Positions 29,501-38,474 are shown, numbered from the stretch's first letter. The stretch: 64,000 bases of DNA from Holtiella tumoricola (GCF_027857615.1 NZ_JAQIFT010000040.1:205022-269021), one strand, 5' to 3'. Notes: a model not told the origin generated them from the sequence alone. Translations and numbers: made by a program.

Positions 29501-32209
29501 TTGAATGGCTGAACCCATAAACTCAAGTTCTGCCGTGCCTTGCCCATTTTCTTGTGCTATATGAGTTGTTTTATTCATTCCCAGAAGTTCTGATAGATGT
29601 GTTTGTGGTGTCATATCTGTATATATGATTTGATGTGTTTGTCTATCATCTATAAAGTAACTTCCTTCTGGTATCTCAGGTTTTCTGATACCTTCTCCTA
29701 TATAAGTCACTATCGGGTCCCATGTAATGACATCTGCACTATTATTCTCCCTACTTCCTGCAATAAAGTAGATGACATCACCTTTATTTAAGTCTAATGT
29801 AATATCGTGTGTGATGCCTTTGGTTGTATCATTTGCTTCAAGTGTTACAGGTGCAAGAATTTCTGTTCCATTACTTAATTGAATCGAAAGCTCCACACCA
29901 TCTCCACCTATTTGATCTTTTCTAGCGCTACCAGAAATATTATAAACCCCTGCCTGTGGCACCAAGAAACCATAACCTATTTTGTCATGTTGTGCCAGAG
30001 GAGTCATATTGGTCGGACCATTGTTGTACATAGTATGTGGTTGATACCCTTTAACCGGTAGAGACATCTTGTCTTTTGCAATATAGGCAACTGTATCATC
30101 AACAGGAACTACTTCATCTGGATAATGGCCTTCATGTGGATTGGCACCTCCTGACTTTTTGAAAATCCATTGGGTCCCACGCCATGAAGAACTTACACCT
30201 GATACATTAGAATTGGGTGTATCAAAAACAGTTATAAGTGGTGTATTATTTTCACTAAACAATAAGTAAGACCAATGGTTCTCTCCTGAAACAATTGAGT
30301 AACCTTCTGAGAACTTCCATGACGTGCCTTCTTGAATAGCTGCTGGGGCATCATTAGAAAATTCATGTGCGCCCATGTCCGGTCTACCATTGCCTAAGCT
30401 GTTTCCGAAGAAGTCTTTTGTTGCTGGTACCACTTGATTGGTTGATAAATCTACTTCTATTCCTGCATCAATGGCTGGAGAACCTTCCATTAATTTATAA
30501 CCTTTTAATTTCTCATTAACTAGACTCTCCCATGTCATTGCTCTATTATCATAGGCTGATTCTATCGTTAGTGGGTAGAGGACACCACCTGTTCCTGGTG
30601 CATAGAGCATAGGATCTACAACCATTTTATTTGGATCATTTGGAAGTTTACTTTCATCAATACCATAATACAAGTTGTTGTTATAACGATGCCCACTTCC
30701 ATTGGCAAAGCTAAAATTGGTCCCATCATTATAGAAGATATTATTATTAAATTCAGCGCTATCTCCTGTACTACGTGTCATTTCCGTATTATTTCCTGGT
30801 CCTGCATAAAATGTATTGTTATAAATTTTAAAGTTTGTTGCCCCTGCAAAATGGATAACTTTACTTAAATCATTTTGGCTAATATTATAACGTATTACAC
30901 CATTTCTATTGTCTCCACCACCCCATTGACAAAGAAGCATAAATCCACCTTCATTGTCATGGCTATAGTTGTATTGATAAATGGTTCTATTACAACCGCC
31001 ATCTGCATCATAAGCTTGGCCATCAGTATCTTGTCTTGTTAAATACGCTTCATTGTACTGTAGTAATGTATCGTCACTATTAATATTCCAAATGGCAGCA
31101 CATGGTGCTGGGCACTTTAGATGGCTATCTTTGACAACATTATACTGAATCACTGTACCAATCCCTGTACTTACAACAATGCCATCTCCACCAATTTGGT
31201 CTAAACTATTGTTTTCAATAACAATATTAGGACTACCAATCCAAGGACCTATGCCAGCACCTATAGCCCCTCTATTTTGATTATCATTACGGAAAAATAT
31301 CCCGCCGTAATCTACATTGTGAATGGTATTGTTTCTAATATATACCCCATCAAAGTTATAAGGACCTTGTTTCGTACTACGAATAATGATGCCACCTTCA
31401 TTATTAAACCTATGGTGATAATGGGCATTAATATCTCTTACAAAACAATCCTGAACAGTGATATTTCTCATGGTATTGCCTTCTATGCCATGATTTTCTA
31501 TATAGATCCCACGAAGAACTCTCGTGTGGTTTTGGTTATCTACTGCCTCTGGATGTTGGTTGGTTACTTCTAAATCTTCTACGATAATGTGATTCATATT
31601 TTTAATATGAATGGTAAAGTTAACTTTTCCTAGTCCATTAAATAGAGGCCTTTCATTATAACTTTCTGTACCATATTTACCAATAATGATTGGATTTTGC
31701 TCTGTACCACTTCCTTTTGGTTTTAAAAAGGCAGTGGCTACGCCTTCTTCATTTTGCCATTGTGGCCATCCACCATTTATTTCAGGTGCATATCCTTCAT
31801 TACTTGGCGCCCACACATCCCCCGCTTTAAATAGTATCTGATCTCCAGGTAGAAATACCTGTTCATTGACTTTCTCTACTGTAGCCCATGGCGTCTGCGG
31901 TGTTGTTCCATCGTTATTATCATCTCCAGCATTACTCACATAGTAAGTTGTACCTCCCATCATGAGTTGCAAAGCTCCTGATGTGGTGAGTTGTATAGAT
32001 CCTGGTGTTGTAATCTCTATAGCACCTGGCGTTGTTGTTGACTGACCTGAATACAATTGTATCATTTCTTGTTGAACATCTTGATCGTTAACAACACTCA
32101 ATGCTGATACCTCCATCACACCTGTAAATAGTGTCATAAAAAACATACATAACGAAAGATAACAAGCTAAAGCTTTTCTTGCAAACCTTGTATTTGCTCT
32201 GTTCATCAT
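26507..32209 (-). CDS. Large S-layer-anchored beta-helix / discoidin / FIVAR surface protein
   Basis: A 1900-residue cell-surface protein. Order of parts: signal peptide (1-37); short TTPG repeats (about 55-85); right-handed parallel beta-helix like polysaccharide lyases and epimerases (about 90-640; YYVSNAGDDNNDGTTPQTPW, HNVDYGGIFFRNDN, RPDMGAHEF); beta-sandwich regions (about 650-1060); F5/8-type discoidin domain (about 1067-1214); helical FIVAR-like repeats with KLKEAKTYHEDLYTVESYNIL-type units (about 1400-1665); Gly/Ser linker (about 1675-1690); three SLH repeats (about 1737-1900; AVNLATALGLIHGDEGYFRPQQ). It probably binds and may cleave a plant or host polysaccharide while held on the cell wall. 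Catalytic residues cannot be assigned by eye. Confidence 0.9.
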   Translation of the reverse strand: MMNRANTRFARKALACYLSLCMFFMTLFTGVMEVSALSVVNDQDVQQEMIQLYSGQSTTTPGAIEITTPGSIQLTTSGALQLMMGGTTYYVSNAGDDNNDGTTPQTPWATVEKVNEQVFLPGDQILFKAGDVWAPSNEGYAPEINGGWPQWQNEEGVATAFLKPKGSGTEQNPIIIGKYGTESYNERPLFNGLGKVNFTIHIKNMNHIIVEDLEVTNQHPEAVDNQNHTRVLRGIYIENHGIEGNTMRNITVQDCFVRDINAHYHHRFNNEGGIIIRSTKQGPYNFDGVYIRNNTIHNVDYGGIFFRNDNQNRGAIGAGIGPWIGSPNIVIENNSLDQIGGDGIVVSTGIGTVIQYNVVKDSHLKCPAPCAAIWNINSDDTLLQYNEAYLTRQDTDGQAYDADGGCNRTIYQYNYSHDNEGGFMLLCQWGGGDNRNGVIRYNISQNDLSKVIHFAGATNFKIYNNTFYAGPGNNTEMTRSTGDSAEFNNNIFYNDGTNFSFANGSGHRYNNNLYYGIDESKLPNDPNKMVVDPMLYAPGTGGVLYPLTIESAYDNRAMTWESLVNEKLKGYKLMEGSPAIDAGIEVDLSTNQVVPATKDFFGNSLGNGRPDMGAHEFSNDAPAAIQEGTSWKFSEGYSIVSGENHWSYLLFSENNTPLITVFDTPNSNVSGVSSSWRGTQWIFKKSGGANPHEGHYPDEVVPVDDTVAYIAKDKMSLPVKGYQPHTMYNNGPTNMTPLAQHDKIGYGFLVPQAGVYNISGSARKDQIGGDGVELSIQLSNGTEILAPVTLEANDTTKGITHDITLDLNKGDVIYFIAGSRENNSADVITWDPIVTYIGEGIRKPEIPEGSYFIDDRQTHQIIYTDMTPQTHLSELLGMNKTTHIAQENGQGTAELEFMGSAIQVISQKAPLNGEMEIILYQDEQEMDRVSVSAQSDHTEPYFIAYDKQDLEYGKYRLVVANKGPQMVIDGFIIDTCNQDGTSNLCSIDLSSNLDYVEITLEDERGYVLQKPYKVLRNSKVTVNASLTNNAYTLVGFNINGTFKGPESFTTQINEDTYIQAILAEKNNGTLLDLRNAKVETNNRHGELKFAPEKAFDQIEDDSHAYAPSYTNTFPLNGKPAPYLIVELPSKTQVTQTTLINKGMSEFRVKSYKVEFSTDGIHFNNEQLVENMAALNESTIMLDEPLSATHLKITVLEDDDNRNNFVLCEFKVYGMTSIDKHALSQAIIEAQQVDLTDVATPIANEFKGLIALAKLYEASENVTQEVVDQMVETLRSKQTLLKGNGVYLSIECSLLGEQYSVEPQLVAIPESVDLKALGSATLKELLTSTFQNTAFNADGKLIALNHIRPTSWVISINNDRTNSQPDTRKVMIHGNDVIRISYSNKADGSDILADVRNKDALIKQIGLVNTYQKEQLKFNPDLLEAYNDAVSLFQSLTATQQTINAAADKLEKINTYATEAEIQSIRDKIIQAQAYDPTLYTEESYNILVVAVREGQKVLGKNQVTKFDVEQTIKKINQGISGLVLIGNLEATQEEIKSLEDKLKEAKTYHEDLYTVESYNILEGMIEKIERLLNEEAITKSQVQQGIRNLNEAIEGLIPREEVEATPEEIQTLSATLVQAKSYNKALYTTQSYKNLEIAMDKANKILAQNKITKLEVEQGIQHLKKAIAELVRLSTDGGGSSGGSSSGSGSGGGVSHEKEPEQPNYKETITIDGVEVDKEKIIVFKDQELISNYAKHAVNLATALGLIHGDEGYFRPQQAITRAEFVKMIIALLGLDITQPYTNVFEDVTSTDWYANYLSVAYEEGILIGDSGYAYPNAPITRQEMAVILIRALKLEQVKGNEYINDFEHISEYAKEAVQTAYYHELIQGMNGNFKPHDTANREMAVTVVVRAYKAFLHQQ

Positions 32210-32259
32210 TTCCTCCCTGTAATGAGTCGTTTGTAATGACTAAATCTTCCTATTTATAA

Positions 32260-32311
32260 AAAGAGAAACCCTACAGTCTAGAGTGTTATCATTTCTGTAG
32301 GATTTCTCTTT
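32260..32311 (-). terminator. Terminator of the third importer operon
   Basis: A 17-bp stem with one mismatch (32260-32276 with 32295-32311) lies just after the binding-protein stop, separating the importer from the SLH protein gene. Confidence 0.8.
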
Positions 32312-32317
32312 GGTCTT

Positions 32318-33700
32318 TTATTCAGATACTTTATTTAATTTATTAAATTCATCTAGTTTTTCTTTTGTTGCAAGATCTTGTGCTGCCTTAAACTCTGCTT
32401 CTATGTCCATATTAGGATCAATAAATAGCTTTTGTACAACACGGTCTACATAGCCACCAAATTCTGGTTTACCATAGAATTCTAATCTTCCTTTTGCTTT
32501 AGCTTCTTCTAAGATTGCAATATATTCTTCTGGTAAGTCATAGAACTGTCCAACGTTCATATCATCACGTGCAATAATAAGTAAATCTGTAGCGCCTTTA
32601 CTTGCCATCTCATCAAAATAGAACTCAATAGCTTCTTGGCCTGTAATAAAAGTAATATATTTAAAGGCTGCATTTTTTACGTTGTCCGTTAAGCCAGCTC
32701 TAATACCAAATGAGCTACCACCAATGGCACTGTCTTGTTTGCCACCTGGGCCTGCTGGACTTACCATAATCCCAATATCATCTGGATCCATTCCTGCATT
32801 TACAAAACGAGAAATCCAGTCACCACCACAAGGCATCATAGCAATTCTACCTTGAGCAAATTGGTCAATGAGATCATTGAATTTAAGGGTAAGATCACTT
32901 TGAAGTACACCTTCTGCTTTAAGTTTTTGATAGTATTTTGCAGCTTCAATAGCAGCTGGGTCTGTAAAAGTAAGTTCGATTGTTCCATCACTATTTTCTT
33001 TGGTTAAATCACCACCTGCTTGCCATACATAGTATTGGAAGAACCATTCAGTCCACTCAGCAGTTAAAGTAGAATAACCTATGATTTGCTTGCTTGGGTC
33101 ATTGACCTTTTTCGCAATATCTAATGCTTGATCCCAATCTTTTGGTAATTCTGTAATACCATTTTCCTCAAAAATAGCTTTGTTATAAGCAAATAACATA
33201 GGAATAACAAGGTAAGGTACACCATATGTATTGCCATCTCTTGTTAGGATATCAACGTAAGACTGATTAAACTGTGGCCATTCCCCCCAGCTTTCTAACA
33301 TAGGATTAAGTGGTTCTAAGATGCCATTTGCCGCAAATTTCATCAAATTCATAAATTCCGCTTGTACTAAATCTGGCGCATTCCCCATTGCAACGGATTG
33401 CATAAATTCATGCTGTGGATCACCTTCTTTAATAACAACCTTTACATTGACATCTGGATTTTCTTCCATAAATAATTTATCTAGATCACGATACACTTCA
33501 TTTTGTTGGCTTGTTCTCCAGATAGTAATCTCAGCTTTTTCAGTTGTTTCATTAGCATTTGTATCTGGTGTATCGGTAGATTCATTGGTTTTGGAAGTTA
33601 CATCTGTTGATGGCGTAGGTACTTTCTCCCCACTTGCACACCCAACTAAACTGGATGCTAACATGACACCTGATAACATAAGTGATACCATTTTTTTCAT
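32318..33700 (-). CDS. Extracellular sugar-binding lipoprotein, family 1
   Basis: A 460-residue binding protein of the third importer. The signal peptide (MKKMVSLMLSGVMLASSLVGC) ends in a lipobox and is followed by a Thr/Asn/Asp-rich linker (STDTPDTNANETTEK). The mature part includes ITIWRTSQQNEVYRDLDKLFMEENPDVNVKV, GNAPDLVQAEFMNLMKFA and AQGRIAMMPCGGDWISRF, typical of family-1 proteins. Unlike the other two loci it comes last, after both permease genes. Ligand unknown; the AraC regulator and the beta-helix protein on either side suggest a polysaccharide product. Confidence 0.93.
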   Translation of the reverse strand: MKKMVSLMLSGVMLASSLVGCASGEKVPTPSTDVTSKTNESTDTPDTNANETTEKAEITIWRTSQQNEVYRDLDKLFMEENPDVNVKVVIKEGDPQHEFMQSVAMGNAPDLVQAEFMNLMKFAANGILEPLNPMLESWGEWPQFNQSYVDILTRDGNTYGVPYLVIPMLFAYNKAIFEENGITELPKDWDQALDIAKKVNDPSKQIIGYSTLTAEWTEWFFQYYVWQAGGDLTKENSDGTIELTFTDPAAIEAAKYYQKLKAEGVLQSDLTLKFNDLIDQFAQGRIAMMPCGGDWISRFVNAGMDPDDIGIMVSPAGPGGKQDSAIGGSSFGIRAGLTDNVKNAAFKYITFITGQEAIEFYFDEMASKGATDLLIIARDDMNVGQFYDLPEEYIAILEEAKAKGRLEFYGKPEFGGYVDRVVQKLFIDPNMDIEAEFKAAQDLATKEKLDEFNKLNKVSE

Positions 33701-33768
33701 ATTTATCCCCTCGCTTCTCTTTATTTATTATGATCTACACACTGAGTGCATGTAGCCTAATACAATGT

Positions 33769-35124
33769 TTAACCTTTAACACCAGATGCAATAACACTTT
33801 GTTTAAGCTGTTTAGAAAATAAGATAGATAATAAAATAACTGGTGTAATCGTAATAATAGCAAGACCTAATATGGAGTTTTGCTTGGTTCCATTGTTGTT
33901 AGAAATATTATAAAGTGCAACATTCAATGTCCATAGTTTTTGATCTTCTGTTACAAGCCATGCCCAGAAGAAATCATTCCAGTTTCCTAAGAAGGTTTGA
34001 AGTGCAATAAGTGATATAATCGGTTTAGAAAGTGGCATACATATTTTAAAATATAGGAAAATATTAGATGCCCCATCTATTTTAGCTGCTTCAAAATAAG
34101 AACTTGGGATCTTATCAAAGAATCCTTTGTAAAGGTATACAAAGAAACCTGTTGGATAAAGGAATGGTAAAAGGAGTGCCCAGTAGTTGTCATAAGCGCC
34201 CATATCTCTAAACATTAAGACCAGTGGCGTCATAATACTTGCAAATGGAATCATCATGGCACCCATAAAGAAGAAAATCATATACTTTGCAGCTTTCTTT
34301 CCAAGCATTGTACTAATAACAAAGGCACAAATAGAGCACAAGAAAACTTGTGAAAGAATGGCGAATCCAATAACAATACATGTATTCATGACAAATACAC
34401 CAAAGCCATATTGACTTACAAGTGGATTATCGCCATAAATGTATTGAGGCATCTTTATGTAATATTTAAAAGTCTCAAGCAATAACCAGACATTATCCTT
34501 TACACCACTTGTGATATAAGTTCCATTTAACTCAAAATCCTCTGTTAAAATCTCTGTAATCTGCTCATTGTAAGTATTTTCATACCCCTCTAAATCTAAC
34601 TCATGAGAAAGTCCTTCTAGATCAAAATCATATCCTATATTTTGTATAACCTGTTTATGCCTCTCTTTAGCAAGTAATACCTTTTGCTTGGCTACAGCCC
34701 CTGCATAGACCCCATAATCACGTTCTAACTGAATCAAACTCTGATGCACCCTACTCGTAAAGATCGTCTTGTCATTCATCTTGGCATACACTTTATACTC
34801 ATAGACACTTTCTTTACTTAAGTCATCTGCAACTCCAAACATAGCCATAACTGTATCTTCAATTAACATTTCTTCAATTTCTTCTGGTGCCTTACCATCA
34901 TGAGCGGTATAATCTAGCTCTATTACAATACTCTTAGCCATTTCCGGTAAAATTTTAGGTGGAATGTCATAGATCTTTTTGCTATCTTTCATGGAGTTTC
35001 CTATTGTAAAGAAGAAAGGATAGAGCATCACACATACAAATAGCGCTGAAATAATAAATGCACCTATCTTTAAACTTCTTTCTTCTGCTGTTGCTTTAAT
35101 TTTATTATTTATTCTTTTTTTCAT
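33769..35124 (-). CDS. Carbohydrate ABC transporter permease, MalG type, with large inserted domain
   Basis: A permease of 451 residues, against about 280 for the family. The first helix (KIGAFIISALFVCVMLYPFFFTIGNSM) and linker are normal. Residues about 65-225 are an extra soluble, charged region (IVIELDYTAHDGKAPEEIEEML, ERHKQVIQNIGYDFDLEGLSHEL) lying in the first extracellular loop. The usual core resumes at YGFGVFVMNTCIVIG, with the EAA loop SYFEAAKIDGASNIFLYFKI and the ending KQSVIASGVKG. The frame is intact. The insert may interact with the binding protein or the cell wall; nothing in it is recognisable. Its start is five bases after the partner permease stop. Confidence 0.9.
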   Translation of the reverse strand: MKKRINNKIKATAEERSLKIGAFIISALFVCVMLYPFFFTIGNSMKDSKKIYDIPPKILPEMAKSIVIELDYTAHDGKAPEEIEEMLIEDTVMAMFGVADDLSKESVYEYKVYAKMNDKTIFTSRVHQSLIQLERDYGVYAGAVAKQKVLLAKERHKQVIQNIGYDFDLEGLSHELDLEGYENTYNEQITEILTEDFELNGTYITSGVKDNVWLLLETFKYYIKMPQYIYGDNPLVSQYGFGVFVMNTCIVIGFAILSQVFLCSICAFVISTMLGKKAAKYMIFFFMGAMMIPFASIMTPLVLMFRDMGAYDNYWALLLPFLYPTGFFVYLYKGFFDKIPSSYFEAAKIDGASNIFLYFKICMPLSKPIISLIALQTFLGNWNDFFWAWLVTEDQKLWTLNVALYNISNNNGTKQNSILGLAIITITPVILLSILFSKQLKQSVIASGVKG

Positions 35125-35129
35125 AGTGC

Positions 35130-36059
35130 CTACTCCCTTTCCGCATTCTCAAAGTGCATTTGCATCAATGTAACTATACCTACTATAAGCAACATGATAA
35201 TGGATGCGGCTGAGCCTCTGCCATAGTTATAATCTTTATTAAAGGTATTGAAAATATAAATTCCCTGAGTGGTTGATGCACCGCTTGGTCCACCTGATGC
35301 ATATAAATAGGGAACATCTAGCGCATTCATAGCCACAATAACAGCCATAATAAATTGAATGAAAATCATAAACTTTATATTTGGTAAAATGATATAAACG
35401 ATTTTTCTCCAACCTACACAGCCATCAAGTGCTGCTGATTCTAATACATCTGTTGAGGTGCTTTGTATAGCTGCTAAATATAATAGTACATTGAGTCCAC
35501 CACCTAGCACACCTGGGAAGACGATACAAAATAGAACAAGCTTTGGATCACTGAGCCATGTTTGAGGCTCTACACCAAAAAGTGCCACGATTGAATTGGC
35601 AATACCATAGTCTGGATGCCATATCCATTTCCATATGATTACATTTACAACCGCTGGAATAAGTGCTGGAATAATATATAGCGTTGTAAATGTATTTTGC
35701 AACCTTCCAAGTTCATTTAAGAAAAGTGCTTGTATAATGGGAATTAAAAAGGTCATTCCAATTTGCAAAAATAATATGATAAAGGTTGTTGCCCAAGCAT
35801 CCCAATAGAACTTAGATTGAAACATGTTTATGTAATTTTCAAAACCTACAAACGTTCCCGGCCTATTGATGGGATCGTACTTATACAAAGATATAAAAAA
35901 TGCCCTTAATATGGGGTAATACCTTAACCAAATTGTAAAAATTATGGGAAGTGCCAGTATAACCCACGGTGTTACTTTTTGCCTCCAAAAATAGCCCCTG
36001 TCCATATCTATATTTTTATAATTATCTTTTACTTTTCCTCTACGCTTTTCCCCTTTCAT
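35130..36059 (-). CDS. Carbohydrate ABC transporter permease, MalF type
   Basis: A 309-residue permease, first gene of the third importer operon. A charged cytoplasmic N-terminus of about 30 residues precedes the first helix (VTPWVILALPIIFTIWLRYYP). The EAA loop is VLESAALDGCVGWRKIVYIILP, followed by the family phrase YASGGPSGAS. It is divergent from an AraC-family regulator, with about 160 bases between the starts. Confidence 0.92.
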   Translation of the reverse strand: MKGEKRRGKVKDNYKNIDMDRGYFWRQKVTPWVILALPIIFTIWLRYYPILRAFFISLYKYDPINRPGTFVGFENYINMFQSKFYWDAWATTFIILFLQIGMTFLIPIIQALFLNELGRLQNTFTTLYIIPALIPAVVNVIIWKWIWHPDYGIANSIVALFGVEPQTWLSDPKLVLFCIVFPGVLGGGLNVLLYLAAIQSTSTDVLESAALDGCVGWRKIVYIILPNIKFMIFIQFIMAVIVAMNALDVPYLYASGGPSGASTTQGIYIFNTFNKDYNYGRGSAASIIMLLIVGIVTLMQMHFENAERE

Positions 36060-36219
36060 TTCAAGCCCCTTTCTCTTTTCATATAATAATATTTTTTGTA
36101 TATATTGCTTAAAAATTTTAAATTTGTTACTATTATTTTATACATATACAAAGATTGTATAAATGCATTTTTAGTCTTAAAACATATAATTTTGGGCTAC
36201 CTACGAAAGGACATACACT

Positions 36220-37080
36220 ATGATAATGAATATTTATCAACTCTACCCTTTACAACCACTTTTCAATGTCACCAATCTCATCTCTATGTTCTACATGACC
36301 TTTGACAAACACCATAAAGTCAAAGGTGAAGTACATAACTTTTGGGAACTCGTCTATGTAGAGGAAGGTACTATTGGTGTAACTGCACATGATCAAATCT
36401 TTGAACTACATAAAGGGCAAATGATTTTCCACAAACCTGGCGAATTTCATAATCTTTGGTCTGCTAACGGAAGTAATCCTACTGTTTTCATTCTTACTTT
36501 TACACTTGATGAAGACGTTAAGGCGTTAGAAAATATACTTTGTACCCTCACTGAAAGTGAAATGAATATGACTAAAACCCTTATCACAGAATGTAGATTT
36601 TTTGAAACTTTAGTGGACGACGAAACAACGCTGATGAGCCTAAGATGTACCCAACCCCTTTCTTATGGCCTCAATCATACAGTTAAAAACTACTTAGAAG
36701 TTCTTCTACTTTCTATTATTAAAAATCATCAATCTGAAAGTTATCCAAAGATTCTCAATGCTTCTCAAGCCAACTATCATAAAATTACTTCTTACATACA
36801 GGGAAATTTGTTTAATAAACTCAGCATCAATATGATTTGTGAAAACTGTAATATTAGCCCTACAGCGCTTAAAAATTTATTTAGAAAATATGCAGGTATA
36901 AGCGTTATGGAGTATGTTGCCCAGCTTAAGATTCAAGCTTCAATTCCACTACTAGAAGCTGGGATGAGTCACCAAGAAATAGCAGATCAACTGGCTTTTT
37001 CATCCCCATATTACTTTTCTACTGTTTTCAAACGGGTTATTGGTACTTCTCCAAAATACTTTAAAGATATTTCACAATAA
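36220..37080 (+). CDS. AraC-family regulator with cupin sensor domain
   Basis: A 286-residue one-component regulator. Residues about 20-110 form a cupin-like sugar-binding fold (HKVKGEVHNFWELVYVEEGTIGV, LHKGQMIFHKPGEFHNLWS). Residues about 185-286 hold two AraC helix-turn-helix units (LSINMICENCNISPTALKNL, SHQEIADQLAFSSPYYFSTV). Divergent from the third importer operon, which it most likely controls. It ends in a shared bidirectional terminator. Confidence 0.9.
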   Translation: MIMNIYQLYPLQPLFNVTNLISMFYMTFDKHHKVKGEVHNFWELVYVEEGTIGVTAHDQIFELHKGQMIFHKPGEFHNLWSANGSNPTVFILTFTLDEDVKALENILCTLTESEMNMTKTLITECRFFETLVDDETTLMSLRCTQPLSYGLNHTVKNYLEVLLLSIIKNHQSESYPKILNASQANYHKITSYIQGNLFNKLSINMICENCNISPTALKNLFRKYAGISVMEYVAQLKIQASIPLLEAGMSHQEIADQLAFSSPYYFSTVFKRVIGTSPKYFKDISQ

Positions 37081-37093
37081 TTATGCAATAATA

Positions 37094-37137
37094 AAAGACC
37101 TACTTACATGTCTATCTAGACAAATAAGTAGGTCTTT
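37094..37137. terminator. Bidirectional terminator hairpin (copy B of the CTACTTA family)
   Basis: A perfect 13-bp stem (37094-37106 with 37125-37137) with an inner GTCT/AGAC pairing, between convergent genes. Nearly identical to copy A at 9183. Confidence 0.85.
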
Positions 37138-37138
37138 C

Positions 37139-37852
37139 CTATTCATTATAGTGAATGGCTTTAACGGGACAAGCATTTATGACTGATTGTAAGATCGAGT
37201 GGTCCAATTCTTGGGATTCTATTACTGTAGCTTTCTTACCCTCCATTGCAAACTGTGCCGGATACTTCTTGCTACATACCGTACATCCCATACAGGCTTC
37301 CTTATTAATAAAGAGTCCCTTTTTCATTTCTTCTACTTGTGATAAATCGGTATCCTTAATTATTTTTTGAGTTATCCAAGCAAAGATTAAAATAGAAAGG
37401 ACAGTAAGAGTCCATCGAATAATCATAAATTTAACTCCTAGGAACTTTGCTTCATTTAAAAGCATTGGAATTTTCACCACAGCCCATGAACTTAAAATGA
37501 TAACAATATTTTTAATAGATGCTCCTTTTTGGTAAAGCATGACACAAAAAGGAAAGGCAGCATAAATAGGTCCTGCTGATATACTCCCAAGTAAAAAAGC
37601 TAAAAATGTTCCTTTTACCTTTGCCTCCTTACCCAAATACTTCATGATGGTTTCTTTTGGAATCCAGGTATCTAAAAGGGCTGTCAATACAAAGATAACA
37701 GGCATAATCATAAGCATTTCCTTTATGTAGTAGCCACTATTTTTAATTCCTTGCAAACCCATTTGAGGATTTATTCCAGTTAATATAATATAGGTCATAA
37801 TGACCATCATTAAAAAGACATTTGCCTTGATTAATCCTATAACCTTTTTCAT
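37139..37852 (-). CDS. Permease second half (PF03773/DUF318-like) fused to a ferredoxin domain
   Basis: Residues 1-170 are a hydrophobic permease unit with about four helices (VIGLIKANVFLMMVIMTYIIL, GTFLAFLLGSISAGPIYAAFP). The C-terminal 50 residues hold a single [4Fe-4S] pattern, CMGCTVCSKKYPAQF and NACPVKA. The related YraQ/ArsP permeases are one chain with two similar halves; here the halves are two genes overlapping by four bases (ATGA). ArsP members export organoarsenicals, but no substrate is known for this type. The ferredoxin end implies a redox or metal link. Confidence 0.8.
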   Translation of the reverse strand: MKKVIGLIKANVFLMMVIMTYIILTGINPQMGLQGIKNSGYYIKEMLMIMPVIFVLTALLDTWIPKETIMKYLGKEAKVKGTFLAFLLGSISAGPIYAAFPFCVMLYQKGASIKNIVIILSSWAVVKIPMLLNEAKFLGVKFMIIRWTLTVLSILIFAWITQKIIKDTDLSQVEEMKKGLFINKEACMGCTVCSKKYPAQFAMEGKKATVIESQELDHSILQSVINACPVKAIHYNE

Positions 37853-38331
37853 AAAATCACCCCCATCACTAATGCAATAATAATGGCAAAAGCAAAGCTT
37901 AGTATATTTCTAGTTACTGCAAATTTTGTACCAAAAGCTCTTTTTTCTAATGGAAAAGTAGCCACACCTACCATAGTAAGTGTCGTTAAAAAGGCTACCG
38001 AAGGCATAATACCCACCCCTGCACTTGCTAGTGTGCCAATGAGGGGAAATGCAATAAAGGCTGGAATTAATATTACCGTTCCAAAAGCTGCCGCTGCAAT
38101 AGTAGCAATAAATATATTTTGCTTACCAATTATATAAGCAATCTGCTCTGGTGGTAATATGGCTAGAATAAGTCCTATTGCAAATATCACTGCAAAAATG
38201 GAAAGTGCCATTCCCTTTCCCATAAAGAGTGCCTTTTTTAATGCCTCCTTTGTTTTACTTTTGTCTTTCATAAAGGACACCATTAATAAACCTACTGTAA
38301 TGACCCAAATAGCTATTGTGAAAATATCCAT
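37849..38331 (-). CDS. Permease first half (PF03773/DUF318-like)
   Basis: A 160-residue membrane protein with about five helices (IFTIAIWVITVGLLMVSFM, GLILAILPPEQIAYIIGKQN, IPAFIAFPLIGTLASAGVGIMPSVAFLTTLTMVG). It matches the N-terminal half of YraQ/ArsP permeases and overlaps the second-half gene by four bases, so the two are probably made together as a complex. AAGGAG precedes ATG. A Crp/Fnr-type regulator lies divergently upstream. Confidence 0.8.
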   Translation of the reverse strand: MDIFTIAIWVITVGLLMVSFMKDKSKTKEALKKALFMGKGMALSIFAVIFAIGLILAILPPEQIAYIIGKQNIFIATIAAAAFGTVILIPAFIAFPLIGTLASAGVGIMPSVAFLTTLTMVGVATFPLEKRAFGTKFAVTRNILSFAFAIIIALVMGVIL

Positions 38332-38474
38332 GATTCTACTCCTTTTCTTAGTAATCTGTTCTCATCATACAAGATTTTAGGGAGTAAAAAGAGACTCTTA
38401 TGTTTCTTTTTTAATAGTGTTATTTGAGATATAATGATTTAAGATAGAATGATGCATAAAGAGGTGGGATTAAA

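Noticed and set aside
33321..33755. 144-codon plus-strand open frame over the third binding-protein gene
   Set aside because: Antisense shadow of the signal peptide and first domain of a well supported lipoprotein; no ribosome binding site.
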